From assembly GCF_001645105.1 (NCBI RefSeq), contig NZ_LKEG01000052.1, positions 126,508-190,507 of the forward strand: a stretch of 64,000 bases of DNA, read 5' to 3'. Shown one piece after another: positions 17,343 through 25,391 of this stretch; within the stretch, counting starts at the first letter, position 1; the number at the start of each line of letters is the position of its first letter. A program made the position numbers and the translations under genes. The DNA comes from Pseudomonas marginalis. Lineage in GTDB: Bacteria > Pseudomonadota > Gammaproteobacteria > Pseudomonadales > Pseudomonadaceae. The notes beneath the pieces are model-generated. The model saw nothing but the letters and a program-made list of their open reading frames with translations. It had not been told where the DNA came from and did no database searches.

Positions 17343-19868
17343 TCAGTAGACGTCCCGGCGATAGCGACCTTGCTCGATCAGCCGTTCCACGGCTTCATTG
17401 CCGAGAATGTCCGCCAGCGCCTGATCCACCCCAGCCGCCATCCCCTGCAAACTCCCGCACACATAAATCGCCGCGCCCTCCGCCAGCCACTTACGCAGCA
17501 CCTCGGCCGATTCACGCAGGCGATCCTGCACATAGATTTTCTCTTCCTGATCGCGGGAAAACGCCAAGTCCAGCAACGCCAGATCACCACTGGCCAGCCA
17601 GCCTTGCAGCTCGTTCTGGCACAGGTAGTCGTGGGCGATATTGCGCTCGCCAAAGAGTAGCCAGTTGCGCTGCTGGCCGTCGGCAATGCGCGCCTTGAGC
17701 AAGCTGCGCAGGCCGGCCAGGCCGGTGCCGTTGCCCAGCAGGATCAGGGGCACCGGCATCTCCGGCAGGTGAAAACCGCTGTTACGGCGCAGGCGCAGGC
17801 TGATGCTTGAGCCGATGGCGGCGTGCTCGGTGAGCCAGCCACTCGCCAGGCCCAGGCTGCCGTCGGGGTGGCGTTCTTGGCGCACGATCAACTCCAGCAC
17901 GCCCTCGCTGGCAATCGAGGCGATGGAGTATTCGCGCATGCCCAGGGGCACCAGCGCGTTCACCAGCGCCTGGGCATGCAGGCCCACCAGATGAGCGCGG
18001 TTGTCCGGCAGTTGGCGGGTGGCCAGGGCTTGGTTGAGGGACTGCGCCAAGCCTTCGAACACTACGGCATCGCTGCCGGCCAGGCCCAGGCCTTCGAGAA
18101 AGTGTTCGATGGCCCGGGGACCATTGCGGGGCAGCACTTCAACCAGGTCGCCGGCTTGCCAGGTGTGTGGCGCAGGCGAGGTGAGGCCCAGCAAATAGAC
18201 CTGCGAGCCGCTGCTGTCGGGGTTGAGCAGGGTGCGTTGGCTGAGCGTCCAGTTTTCGTACTGGGCCGTCGGCCAAGCGGCTGCCGGGGCGTGGCCGGTG
18301 AGCTGGCCAAGTTGTTGTTGCCAGTGCAGCAGGGCGGTGGTGTCACCGCTGTCCACTTCGACCGGGGCGAACAAGGGATTGCCGCCCTGATTGGTCAGCC
18401 AGAAGTGCAGGCGCCGCGCAAAGCCGCAGAAGTGCTCGTATTGGCGATCACCCAGGGCCAGCACCGAGTAGTTCAGGCCACTCAGGGACAGGTCCTGGCC
18501 GAGCACGCTGCGCTCGAAGCCGCGGGCGCTGTCGGGGGCTTCGCCGTCGCCGAAGGTGCTGACCACAAACAGTGCATTTTCCGACTGGCGCAGGTCGTCC
18601 TGGCTGACGCTGCCCAGCGGCTGCACCTTCACCGGCAAACCGGCCGCCTGCAATTGCCCTGCCGTTTGCCATGCAAGCTGTTCGGCAAAACCGCTCTGGC
18701 TGGCAAAGCCGATCAGCCAGGCCGGGGCGTCGCTGTGGTTGGCGCTCAGACCTTTGCGGGCATCACGCACCTGGCGCTTTTTGCGGCGACGGTCGAGGTA
18801 CAGCAGCCAGCCGGTGATGAAGAACAACGGCATCAGCAGTGAGCTGACGGTCAGGACAATCCGCCCGGCCAGGCCGAAGTAACTGCCGGTGTGCAAGGCG
18901 TAGACGCTGGTCAGCAGTCTGGAGCCGAGGCTTTTGCTCGCGTACCTATCGTGGGATTTGACCTCGCCAGTGGCCGGGTCCAGATTGATCTGGTTCAACG
19001 CGCGGTCATGGGGCGAGTCTTTCAGCAAGTAGAAGACGGTGGCCGGTTGCCCGGCGACCGCTGGCATACGGATGTTGTAAGCGCTCAGGCCGGGGCCGGC
19101 GTTGCTGTAGATGCTGCTCCACATAGCCGCGTAATTGGCCACCGGCGCGGCACCTTCGGGCGCCGGGCCGCGCTTGCGAACCCGTTCATGTTGCGGGGCG
19201 TCGGACAGCAGTTGGGTCAGGCCCTGGCTGTACCAGTCGTAGGACCAATACAAACCGGTCAGCGCCGAAAACAGATAGGCCAGCAGGCACCAGGTGCCGA
19301 ATACCGAGTGCAGGTCCCAGTTGAAGGCGCGGCCTTTTTTGCGCCAGTCCAACGTCAGCCAGGCTCGCCAGTTTGCCGCCTGGCGCGGCCAGCGCAGGTA
19401 CAAGCCAGAGAGGCAGAAGAACACCAGGATCAGCGTGCACGCGCCGGTGATGTTTCGCCCGGTGTCGCCCAGTACGAGGAAACGGTGGAATTGCAGCAGG
19501 AACCCGAAGACGTCCTGGCCGACCACGTCGCCCATGTAGTCGCCGGTGTAGGGATCGAAATAACGCAACTGACCACGGCGTTCGCCAGGCGGGGGGGTGA
19601 AGAACACGCGCGCAGCCTTGCCGCTTTCACTTTCCACGAACAGCATGGCCACTGTCTGGCCTTCAGTGGCCTCCAGCTTGCGCACCAGTTCGGCGGGCGG
19701 CAGTACGCCGGCGTCGCGTTTTTCCACGGTCAGTACGCTGGGGTTGAGCGCCTGCAGTATTTCATCCTGGAACGAGACCGCAGCCCCGCTGACCCCCATC
19801 AAGGCCAGCACCAGCCCGGCGGTAATGCCGAAGAACCAGTGCAACTGGAACAGGGTTTTCTTCAACAC
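17343..19868 (-). CDS. PepSY-flavodoxin-ferredoxin reductase fusion, putative siderophore-iron or sulfite-type reductase
   Basis: An inner-membrane flavoprotein of 841 residues. The N-terminal part is a PepSY_TM domain (about 1-390) with membrane segments near 10-35, 130-150, 185-205 and 335-360. A flavodoxin domain follows (about 395-530; IGFASQSGFAEQLAWQTAGQL, FGDGEAPDSA, ALGDRQYEHFCGFARRL), then a CysJ-like FAD/NADPH reductase (about 560-841; REYSIASIAS, GNGTGLAGLRSLL, YVCGSLQGMA). I chose the GTG at 19868 (MLKKTLFQLHWFF) with GAGG upstream; an ATG at 19913 gives 15 more residues. In PAO1, as I recall, the similar PA4513 follows the receptor gene piuA, which suggests a role in reducing imported iron. 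The substrate is not proven. Confidence 0.85.
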   Translation of the reverse strand: MLKKTLFQLHWFFGITAGLVLALMGVSGAAVSFQDEILQALNPSVLTVEKRDAGVLPPAELVRKLEATEGQTVAMLFVESESGKAARVFFTPPPGERRGQLRYFDPYTGDYMGDVVGQDVFGFLLQFHRFLVLGDTGRNITGACTLILVFFCLSGLYLRWPRQAANWRAWLTLDWRKKGRAFNWDLHSVFGTWCLLAYLFSALTGLYWSYDWYSQGLTQLLSDAPQHERVRKRGPAPEGAAPVANYAAMWSSIYSNAGPGLSAYNIRMPAVAGQPATVFYLLKDSPHDRALNQINLDPATGEVKSHDRYASKSLGSRLLTSVYALHTGSYFGLAGRIVLTVSSLLMPLFFITGWLLYLDRRRKKRQVRDARKGLSANHSDAPAWLIGFASQSGFAEQLAWQTAGQLQAAGLPVKVQPLGSVSQDDLRQSENALFVVSTFGDGEAPDSARGFERSVLGQDLSLSGLNYSVLALGDRQYEHFCGFARRLHFWLTNQGGNPLFAPVEVDSGDTTALLHWQQQLGQLTGHAPAAAWPTAQYENWTLSQRTLLNPDSSGSQVYLLGLTSPAPHTWQAGDLVEVLPRNGPRAIEHFLEGLGLAGSDAVVFEGLAQSLNQALATRQLPDNRAHLVGLHAQALVNALVPLGMREYSIASIASEGVLELIVRQERHPDGSLGLASGWLTEHAAIGSSISLRLRRNSGFHLPEMPVPLILLGNGTGLAGLRSLLKARIADGQQRNWLLFGERNIAHDYLCQNELQGWLASGDLALLDLAFSRDQEEKIYVQDRLRESAEVLRKWLAEGAAIYVCGSLQGMAAGVDQALADILGNEAVERLIEQGRYRRDVY

Positions 19869-19950
19869 GTCTAACCGCCTCGTCTGTCTGAATGGGTAGG
19901 GCACGGCGCGCATTATGCCGTGGCTTGTCGAGAAACATTCTTTTTAACAC

Positions 19951-19987
19951 GCAAAAGCCCCACGCATCCGATGCGTGGGGCTTTTTG
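19951..19987. terminator. Strong intrinsic terminator hairpin
   Basis: Stem AAAAGCCCCACGCAT (19953-19967) pairs perfectly with ATGCGTGGGGCTTTT (19971-19985) around a three-base loop. On the minus strand it follows the stop codon at 20005-20007, so it is the natural end of a minus-strand gene that is now largely missing. Confidence 0.85.
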
Positions 19988-20004
19988 CTGCGTGGCGCTG
20001 CTGC

Positions 20005-20100
20005 TTAGAAGTGGAAACGGGTGGACAGCAGTGCCTGTCCGAAGTCCACCCGCTGGCCAAGAAAATCGGCGCGGCGATGCTGGAGCGTTTGTGGCAGAAC
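20005..20100 (-). pseudogene. Residual 3' end of an outer-membrane receptor-like gene
   Basis: Read on the minus strand, the frame ends in GQRVDFGQALLSTRFHF followed by TAA at 20005, then the terminator at 19951-19987. Alternating hydrophobic residues with a final Phe are the C-terminal signature of outer-membrane beta-barrels. Upstream the frame loses any barrel-like pattern, and there is no room for a receptor before the plus-strand protease at 20408. The gene downstream resembles one that follows the siderophore receptor piuA in PAO1 (recalled, not searched), so this may be the remnant of such a receptor. The identity is inferred from a very short stretch. Confidence 0.35.
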
Positions 20101-20390
20101 CCCCTGTTCATATCGACAACGCCGTGCGCCCGTGGCGCGCGCTACGCCGCGTTCTTCTGGACGCAAAGCCTGGTGCGCGAAGACAGCCAGCGCACTGTTC
20201 AGGTGGCTGAACAACCCCGCGAAGTGGTTTTTTCTTACGCATAAAGACTCAGGCTTCTTGCCCAGCGCGTTTACTTTTTCGTGTCTCTGTCAGGAGAAGA
20301 CAGATTCTTTGCTGCAAGGCGGGATGACAACGTTCCTGTTTGTCGCTAGTCGATAAACAGGTGCCACAACTCGGGCACCGTCTTTAACAA
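20101..20390. other. Intergenic stretch without a recognisable gene
   Basis: About 290 bp between the receptor-like remnant and the metalloprotease. Open frames on both strands are short and resemble nothing I know. The second half is AT-richer than its surroundings and must hold the promoter of the protease gene; I cannot place it with confidence. This may be a recombination junction. Confidence 0.4.
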
Positions 20391-20407
20391 AGCAAGGAGC
20401 AATGTCC

Positions 20408-21889
20408 ATGACGTCTGTCACTCAACCCCCTGTTTCGCGCACGGGTTACGAATGGGTGCAACGGCAACTCAGCCGTAATGAGCGGGGTAAAGAGCCATCC
20501 TCTGCAGATGAGGAACTTTCGCTGACCGGCAAGCAGGTCGCCGATCGGCTTACTCGAACAGATCACAGTTGGCACGATAGCAACCATAACGGCAGGACGG
20601 AGTTAACTTATGAGTTCTCGACCGTTGAGCCAGACAGCTTCAAAAAAGACCAAATCGATAGCCGCAACAAGGCCCGAAAATTTGTTCCGTTAAATGCTCG
20701 TCAAAAAGACTATGTCAGGACCGCGCAACAAGAGTATGCCGATATTGCCAATATATCGTTCACCGAAAAGGCGGGCGGCGGCGCTGAGGGGCATCTGATT
20801 TACAATGGTTATGACACTGGCAGTAACGTCAGCCCCATCCGGGGGTCCGGTTTTTTTCCAGACCCCCAGGGTCCTGAGCGCCCAGGGCATGTCTGGATGC
20901 GCAATACGGATCAGGCGAGCCGGTTCAACGAAAAAGAAGACGGCGGTTTTCTTGAAGGATTTGGAGATGACATCTGGCGTGAAAACTTGATTCACGAGAT
21001 CGGGCATATTGTGGGTTTGAGTCATCCCCACGGCGACTCCGAGGAGGAAGGTCTTCCCGATTATCAGGAAAATTGGAAAAATTACTCAATCATGAGCTAC
21101 AACACCCCGTTATTTTCCGAGGCGGAAGACAGTGGGGGACCGGTCAGCCTGATGATCGATGACATAGCAGCCCTGCAAAAAACCTACGGTGCCAACCACG
21201 CCACGCGCGCGGGCGACACTACTTACGGTTTCAATTCTAACTCTGGCCGAGAACACTCCAGCCTTACTTCTTCCGACGACAAACCGCTGTTTGCCGTCTG
21301 GGATGGCGGCGGTTGGGACACGCTCGATTTCTCAGGGTTCAGCCAAAACCAGGTGATTAACCTCAATGCAGGCTCGCTGTCCTCGGTCGGTGGCTTGAGT
21401 CGTAATGTCGGCATCGCTGAGGGGGCCGTGATCGAAGAGGCCAGGGGCGGCAAAGGCAGGAATATCCTGATCGGCAATGAAGTCTTCAATGTGCTCCGAG
21501 GCGGACCTGGCGAGGATGTCATGTACGGGGGCAGTGGAGGAGCACAGATGTGGGGTGGTGCGGGGCCGAACACATTTGTCTTTGACGGCGCGTCCAGCGG
21601 AAAAGCGAACTGGGTGATGGATTTTGTCAGCGGCAAAGACAAGATTGATCTTTCAGGGCTGAGCAAGAAATTAGGGACTCTGACCTTCGTCTCCCAATTG
21701 CCACTTGATCACAGTAAACCGCAGGATCCAGTCAATCCGACGTTTCTTACCAAGCCGGGTGATGTGCTGGTGAGTTACGACCGTGCCTTTGGGCGAACGT
21801 TCTTCCGGCTGGATACCACCGGAGATGGCAGGATGGACATGTGCATTGACGTGCAAGGAAAAGTTGTTCGCAAGGATGTAGTGGTATAA
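20408..21889 (+). CDS. Serralysin-like M10 zinc metalloprotease with a reduced RTX region
   Basis: Probable secreted metalloprotease of 493 residues. The zinc motif HEIGHIVGLSHP begins near residue 196 and the Met-turn YSIMSYN lies near 226-232, which together define the serralysin group. The C-terminal half starts with WDTLDFSGFSQNQVINLNAG and has only about three calcium-binding RTX nonapeptides (LRGGPGEDVMYGGSGGAQMWGGAGPNTF), fewer than AprA-type proteases. It then continues with the M10 C-terminal region. There is no N-terminal signal peptide, as in type I secreted proteases. AAGGAG is eight bases before the ATG at 20408, which I prefer to the ATG at 20402. No secretion (aprDEF) or inhibitor gene lies nearby. 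It looks acquired relative to its neighbours. Confidence 0.88.
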   Translation: MTSVTQPPVSRTGYEWVQRQLSRNERGKEPSSADEELSLTGKQVADRLTRTDHSWHDSNHNGRTELTYEFSTVEPDSFKKDQIDSRNKARKFVPLNARQKDYVRTAQQEYADIANISFTEKAGGGAEGHLIYNGYDTGSNVSPIRGSGFFPDPQGPERPGHVWMRNTDQASRFNEKEDGGFLEGFGDDIWRENLIHEIGHIVGLSHPHGDSEEEGLPDYQENWKNYSIMSYNTPLFSEAEDSGGPVSLMIDDIAALQKTYGANHATRAGDTTYGFNSNSGREHSSLTSSDDKPLFAVWDGGGWDTLDFSGFSQNQVINLNAGSLSSVGGLSRNVGIAEGAVIEEARGGKGRNILIGNEVFNVLRGGPGEDVMYGGSGGAQMWGGAGPNTFVFDGASSGKANWVMDFVSGKDKIDLSGLSKKLGTLTFVSQLPLDHSKPQDPVNPTFLTKPGDVLVSYDRAFGRTFFRLDTTGDGRMDMCIDVQGKVVRKDVVV

Positions 21890-21923
21890 AAACAGGGCCC
21901 ATGACCTGTCATGGGCCCTTTTT
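21889..21923. terminator. Bidirectional intrinsic terminator
   Basis: Stem GGGCCCATGAC (21895-21905) pairs with GTCATGGGCCC (21908-21918), followed by five T on the plus strand and preceded by A-rich bases. It serves both the metalloprotease and the convergent speC. Confidence 0.9.
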
Positions 21924-21930
21924 CGCAGCC

Positions 21931-23094
21931 TTACACGTAGAACGATTTCAGCGGCGGAAAGCCATTGAACTCAACCGCGCTGTAGCTGGTGGTGTACGCA
22001 CCGGTCGACAGCCAGTACAAACGGTCACCGATCGCCAGGTTCAGCGGCAGGCCGTACTTGTAGTTCTCGTACATGATGTCGGCGCTGTCGCAGGTAGGAC
22101 CGGCGATCACCACTTCTTCCATCTCGCCCTTTTTCTCGGTCCAGATTGGGAACTTGATGGCTTCGTCCATGGTTTCGATCAGGCCGGAGAACTTGCCCAC
22201 ATCCGTGTACACCCAACGCTCGACGGCGGTACGGGATTTACGCGCCACCAGCACCACTTCACTGACCAGGATGCCGGCGTTGGCGATCAACGAACGGCCC
22301 GGTTCCAGGATGATTTCCGGCAGGTCGTCGCCGAAATCTTCCTTGAGGAAGCGGATGATTTCTTCGGCATAGGTTTCCAGGCTGTTGGTGCGGGTGATGT
22401 AGTTGGCCGGGAAGCCGCCGCCCATGTTGATCAGCTTGAGGTGGATATTGTCTTCTTCTTTCAGGCGCTCGAAGATCACTTTGACCTTGGCGATCGCCGC
22501 GTCCCACACGCTGATGTCACGCTGTTGCGAGCCGACGTGGAACGAGATGCCGTACGGCACCAGGCCCAGGTCGCGGGCGAGGATCAGCAGGTCCATGGCC
22601 ATGTCGGTCTGGCAGCCGAATTTGCGCGACAAAGGCCAGTCAGCCGTGGTCGAGCCTTCGGTGAGGATACGCACATACACTTTCGAACCCGGCGCGGCCT
22701 TGGCGATGTTGCGCAGGTCGGCTTCGGAGTCGGTGGAGAACAGGCGCACGCCCTTCTCGTAGAAGTAGCGGATGTCCTTGGATTTCTTGATGGTGTTGCC
22801 GTAGCTGATACGGTCGGCGCTGACGCCACGGTCCATCACTTTGTCCAGCTCGTAGATCGACGCGATGTCGAAGCTTGAGCCTTTATCCTTGAGCAGGTCG
22901 ATGATCTCGACGGCCGGGTTGGCCTTGACGGCGTAATAGACCTTGGCGAATTCGAAACCGGCGCGCAGGTCATCGTAGGCCTGGCTGATCATCGCGGTGT
23001 CGATCACCACGAATGGGGTTTCTTGCTTGTCGGCGAACGCCTTCATTTTGTCAAACGTGGCGCGCGCGAAATAATCTTCGACATTGATCGACAT
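21931..23094 (-). CDS. speC: Ornithine/lysine decarboxylase, alanine-racemase fold
   Basis: PLP enzyme of putrescine synthesis, decarboxylating ornithine (and probably lysine to some extent). It is 387 residues, the size of the Pseudomonas fold-III ODC rather than the 700-residue enterobacterial type. Visible residues are the PLP lysine in YYAVKANP (about 49-56), SFHVGSQ, the phosphate-binding EPGR and the catalytic Cys in GPTCDSAD near 323. TAGGAG lies seven bases before the ATG at 23094; the longer frame to 23187 is leader. PAO1 has speC close to ampE and the chemoreceptor, which agrees with this neighbourhood. Confidence 0.95.
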   Translation of the reverse strand: MSINVEDYFARATFDKMKAFADKQETPFVVIDTAMISQAYDDLRAGFEFAKVYYAVKANPAVEIIDLLKDKGSSFDIASIYELDKVMDRGVSADRISYGNTIKKSKDIRYFYEKGVRLFSTDSEADLRNIAKAAPGSKVYVRILTEGSTTADWPLSRKFGCQTDMAMDLLILARDLGLVPYGISFHVGSQQRDISVWDAAIAKVKVIFERLKEEDNIHLKLINMGGGFPANYITRTNSLETYAEEIIRFLKEDFGDDLPEIILEPGRSLIANAGILVSEVVLVARKSRTAVERWVYTDVGKFSGLIETMDEAIKFPIWTEKKGEMEEVVIAGPTCDSADIMYENYKYGLPLNLAIGDRLYWLSTGAYTTSYSAVEFNGFPPLKSFYV

Positions 23095-23460
23095 GCTGGG
23101 AACTCCTAAGGGCAAACTGAAATTAGCAATGGGTGCAAATGAACGTCCTCCGTATCCCCACTTTGGTTCGCCTACTTCCCAAGGCATGTCGCCGAAAGCA
23201 AAAAGGCCATGGGATCACTTGCGTCCCTTGGCCTTGCTGTCTCGTCGTCAGTACTTGAGCCGGATGGATCGTTTCCAGCATGGACGTTCGGCGCGAACTT
23301 TAGGACGTGAGGGGCCATAGATCAACTAAAAATGTCGCGTTTTTGCACGCGTTCGTCGCGCGATGCCGTGCAGCTACTTATGTAACCGACCGGTGTGACG
23401 GAATGATGTTCCCCGCTGAAGGGAAATTGAGGGCATTTCCCTGACACACCGGAGGCTAAA
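23095..23460 (-). other. Long speC 5' region
   Basis: About 365 bp with no convincing protein gene. It holds the leader hairpin at 23198-23236, the speC ribosome site near 23102-23107 and presumably the speC promoter. An open frame of about 52 codons (ATG at about 23282, stop near 23123, minus strand) overlaps the hairpin but has no ribosome site. Confidence 0.4.
23198..23236 (-). promoter_or_regulatory. Terminator-like hairpin in the speC leader
   Basis: Read on the minus strand, AAGGCCAAGGGA pairs with TCCCATGGCCTT (one T-T mismatch, 9-base loop) and is followed by TTTTTGC. It lies 104-142 bases upstream of the speC start and on the same strand. It could be an attenuator for speC, or the end of a short RNA transcribed from about 23400-23240. 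Confidence 0.5.
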
Positions 23461-23551
23461 TGTGGGAGGGGGCTTGCTCCCGATGGCGGTGGATCAGTGA
23501 CTGATGAAGTGACTGAAACACCGCCATCGGGAGCAAGCCCCCTCCCACATT
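23461..23551. repeat. REPIN, GTGGGAGGGGGCTTGC family
   Basis: Inverted arms TGTGGGAGGGGGCTTGCTCC (from 23461) and its complement ending at 23551 flank a spacer that itself contains inverted GGCGGTG/CACCGCC. It lies just past the ATPase gene stop at 23572, between that operon and speC. Confidence 0.88.
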
Positions 23552-23571
23552 TTTACCTGTGTTATGTCAGG

Positions 23572-24729
23572 TCAGGCCAGGGCAGTCTCAGCCGGCGACA
23601 CGATACTGGTCTTGCCCCCACGCGACTTACCGGAGCTCAGGTACTCGGCAATCGACTCCTGCGTCACCTCACCCAGGAACACCCGCTCCGCATCCATCAC
23701 CGGCAACCACGAACGGTTGAACTCATACATGCGCGACAACAGGATGCGCAAATGCTCGTCATACGCCGCGGTGGCGTTGAACTCACGCAGATACTGGCCA
23801 CAGGTACCGGTCTGACGGTGCAGGTCGCGGCGGCGCACGTAACCCAGCGCTTTGTTCTCGGCGCAGGTGACCACCACGTAGCGACGGTCCAGTTCGTCCA
23901 TTTGCTCCAGGGCCTCGGCCACCGGCGTTTCCGGGCTCACCGACGGCGCGTTGTCCGCGGCATCTTCGGCCTTCACCAGCAGCAGGCGCTTGAGGGTGCT
24001 GTCCTGGCCCACGAAGTTGCTGACGAATTCGTCGGCCGGGTGCGCCAGCAGCGTGTCCGGGTGATCGATCTGCAGCAGCTTGCCGGCGCGGAAGATGGCG
24101 ATCTTGTCACCGAGCTTGATGGCTTCGTCGATGTCGTGGCTGACCATGATCACGGTCTTGTTCAGCGCGCGCTGCATCTCGAAGAATTCGTTCTGGATCA
24201 TCTCGCGGTTGATCGGGTCGACCGCGCCGAACGGCTCATCCATCAGCAGCAACGGCGCATCGGCCGCCAGTGCGCGGATCACGCCGATGCGCTGTTGCTG
24301 GCCACCGGACAGCTCACGCGGGTAGCGATGCAGGTACTGCTTGGGTTCCAGCTTGATCATGCTCATCAACTCGCGGGCGCGGTCGTGGCATTTTTGTTTG
24401 TCCCAACCCAACAGCTTGGGCACGACCACGATGTTTTCCTCGATGGTCATGTTCGGAAACAGGCCGATCTGCTGGATCACATAGCCGATGTTGCGACGCA
24501 GGGTCACTTCGTCGAGGTCGGTGGTGTCTTCGCCGTTGATCAGAATCTTGCCCGAAGTGGGCTTGATCAGGCGGTTGATCATTTTCAGCGTGGTGCTCTT
24601 GCCGCAACCCGATGGGCCGAGGAATACGCAAATTTCGCCTTCGTTGACGGTCAGGCTTACGTCGTTGACGGCGGAAACAGTCTTGCCGTTGCTTTGAAAA
24701 GTCTTGGTCAGGTTTTGAAGTTCGATCAT
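23572..24729 (-). CDS. Osmoprotectant (glycine betaine/choline/carnitine type) ABC transporter ATP-binding protein
   Basis: ATPase of 385 residues. Walker A is GPSGCGKST (about 37-45), the signature is LSGGQQQR (about 135-142), Walker B is LLLMDEPFGAVDP, and the H-loop is VSHDIDEA. Tandem CBS domains occupy about 255-365 (TPVAEALEQM..., SRMYEFNRSWLPVMD), which are known in OpuC-type ATPases to sense ionic strength. The ATG at 24729 overlaps the permease stop (ATGA) and has AAGGA upstream; a longer frame start at 24768 is not supported. It is the last gene of the four-gene operon. Confidence 0.93.
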   Translation of the reverse strand: MIELQNLTKTFQSNGKTVSAVNDVSLTVNEGEICVFLGPSGCGKSTTLKMINRLIKPTSGKILINGEDTTDLDEVTLRRNIGYVIQQIGLFPNMTIEENIVVVPKLLGWDKQKCHDRARELMSMIKLEPKQYLHRYPRELSGGQQQRIGVIRALAADAPLLLMDEPFGAVDPINREMIQNEFFEMQRALNKTVIMVSHDIDEAIKLGDKIAIFRAGKLLQIDHPDTLLAHPADEFVSNFVGQDSTLKRLLLVKAEDAADNAPSVSPETPVAEALEQMDELDRRYVVVTCAENKALGYVRRRDLHRQTGTCGQYLREFNATAAYDEHLRILLSRMYEFNRSWLPVMDAERVFLGEVTQESIAEYLSSGKSRGGKTSIVSPAETALA

Positions 24730-25379
24730 TTGAGCAGTCCTTGTGGAGTCAGCGAGCGTTGCAGCCATTGCAGAAGCAGGTCGGCGAAGATGGCCAGGAG
24801 ACTGACCAGCACGGCGCCGACGATCAGCATCGACATGTCGCTGCGGCTGATAGAAGCCAGAATAAGTACACCCAGGCCACCGGCGCCGATGGTGGCGGCG
24901 ATGGTCATCACACCAATGTTCATCACCACGGCGGTGCGCACACCGGCGAGGATCACCGGCACGGCGATGGGCAGCTCGACCATGCGCAGGCGCTGGCCGA
25001 AGGTCATGCCGATGCCTTTGGCGGCTTCACGGATACCCGGTTCCACGCCGGTGAGGGCGAGGTAGGTGTTACGCATGATCGGCAGCAGGGAGTAGAGGAA
25101 CACGGCGGTGATCGCCGGCATCGGCCCCAGGCCCTGGCCGAACTTGGAGTAGAACGGCAGCAGCAGGCCGAACAAGGCGATCGACGGCACGGTCAGCAGC
25201 ACCGTGGCGCTGGCTTGCAGCGGGCCGGCCAAGGTGGGGAAGCGGGTCATCAGCACGCCCAGGGGCACGCCTACGACGATTGCCAGGATCACCGCGATGC
25301 CGACCAGGGTGATGTGCTGCCAGGTCAGATGCAGGACTTGGGCCCAATCAAGATGGGAAAAGGCGTTTAAAAATTCCAT
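24726..25379 (-). CDS. Osmoprotectant ABC transporter permease
   Basis: An inner-membrane permease of 217 residues with about six membrane segments and the BPD_transp_1 EAA-like loop REAAKGIGMTFGQRLRMVELPIAVP (about 125-150). Family resemblance is to OpuCB/YehW-type permeases. It is coupled to the ATPase gene by a four-base overlap and follows the binding-protein gene by 12 bases. It pairs with the second permease at 26306 to form a heterodimeric channel. Confidence 0.92.
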   Translation of the reverse strand: MEFLNAFSHLDWAQVLHLTWQHITLVGIAVILAIVVGVPLGVLMTRFPTLAGPLQASATVLLTVPSIALFGLLLPFYSKFGQGLGPMPAITAVFLYSLLPIMRNTYLALTGVEPGIREAAKGIGMTFGQRLRMVELPIAVPVILAGVRTAVVMNIGVMTIAATIGAGGLGVLILASISRSDMSMLIVGAVLVSLLAIFADLLLQWLQRSLTPQGLLK

Positions 25380-25391
25380 GTCTTCTCCTCT

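Noticed and set aside
23123..23282. A roughly 52-codon leader peptide for speC (minus strand)
   Set aside because: The frame is open and overlaps the leader hairpin, but it has no ribosome site and no run of regulatory codons, so I did not call it a gene.
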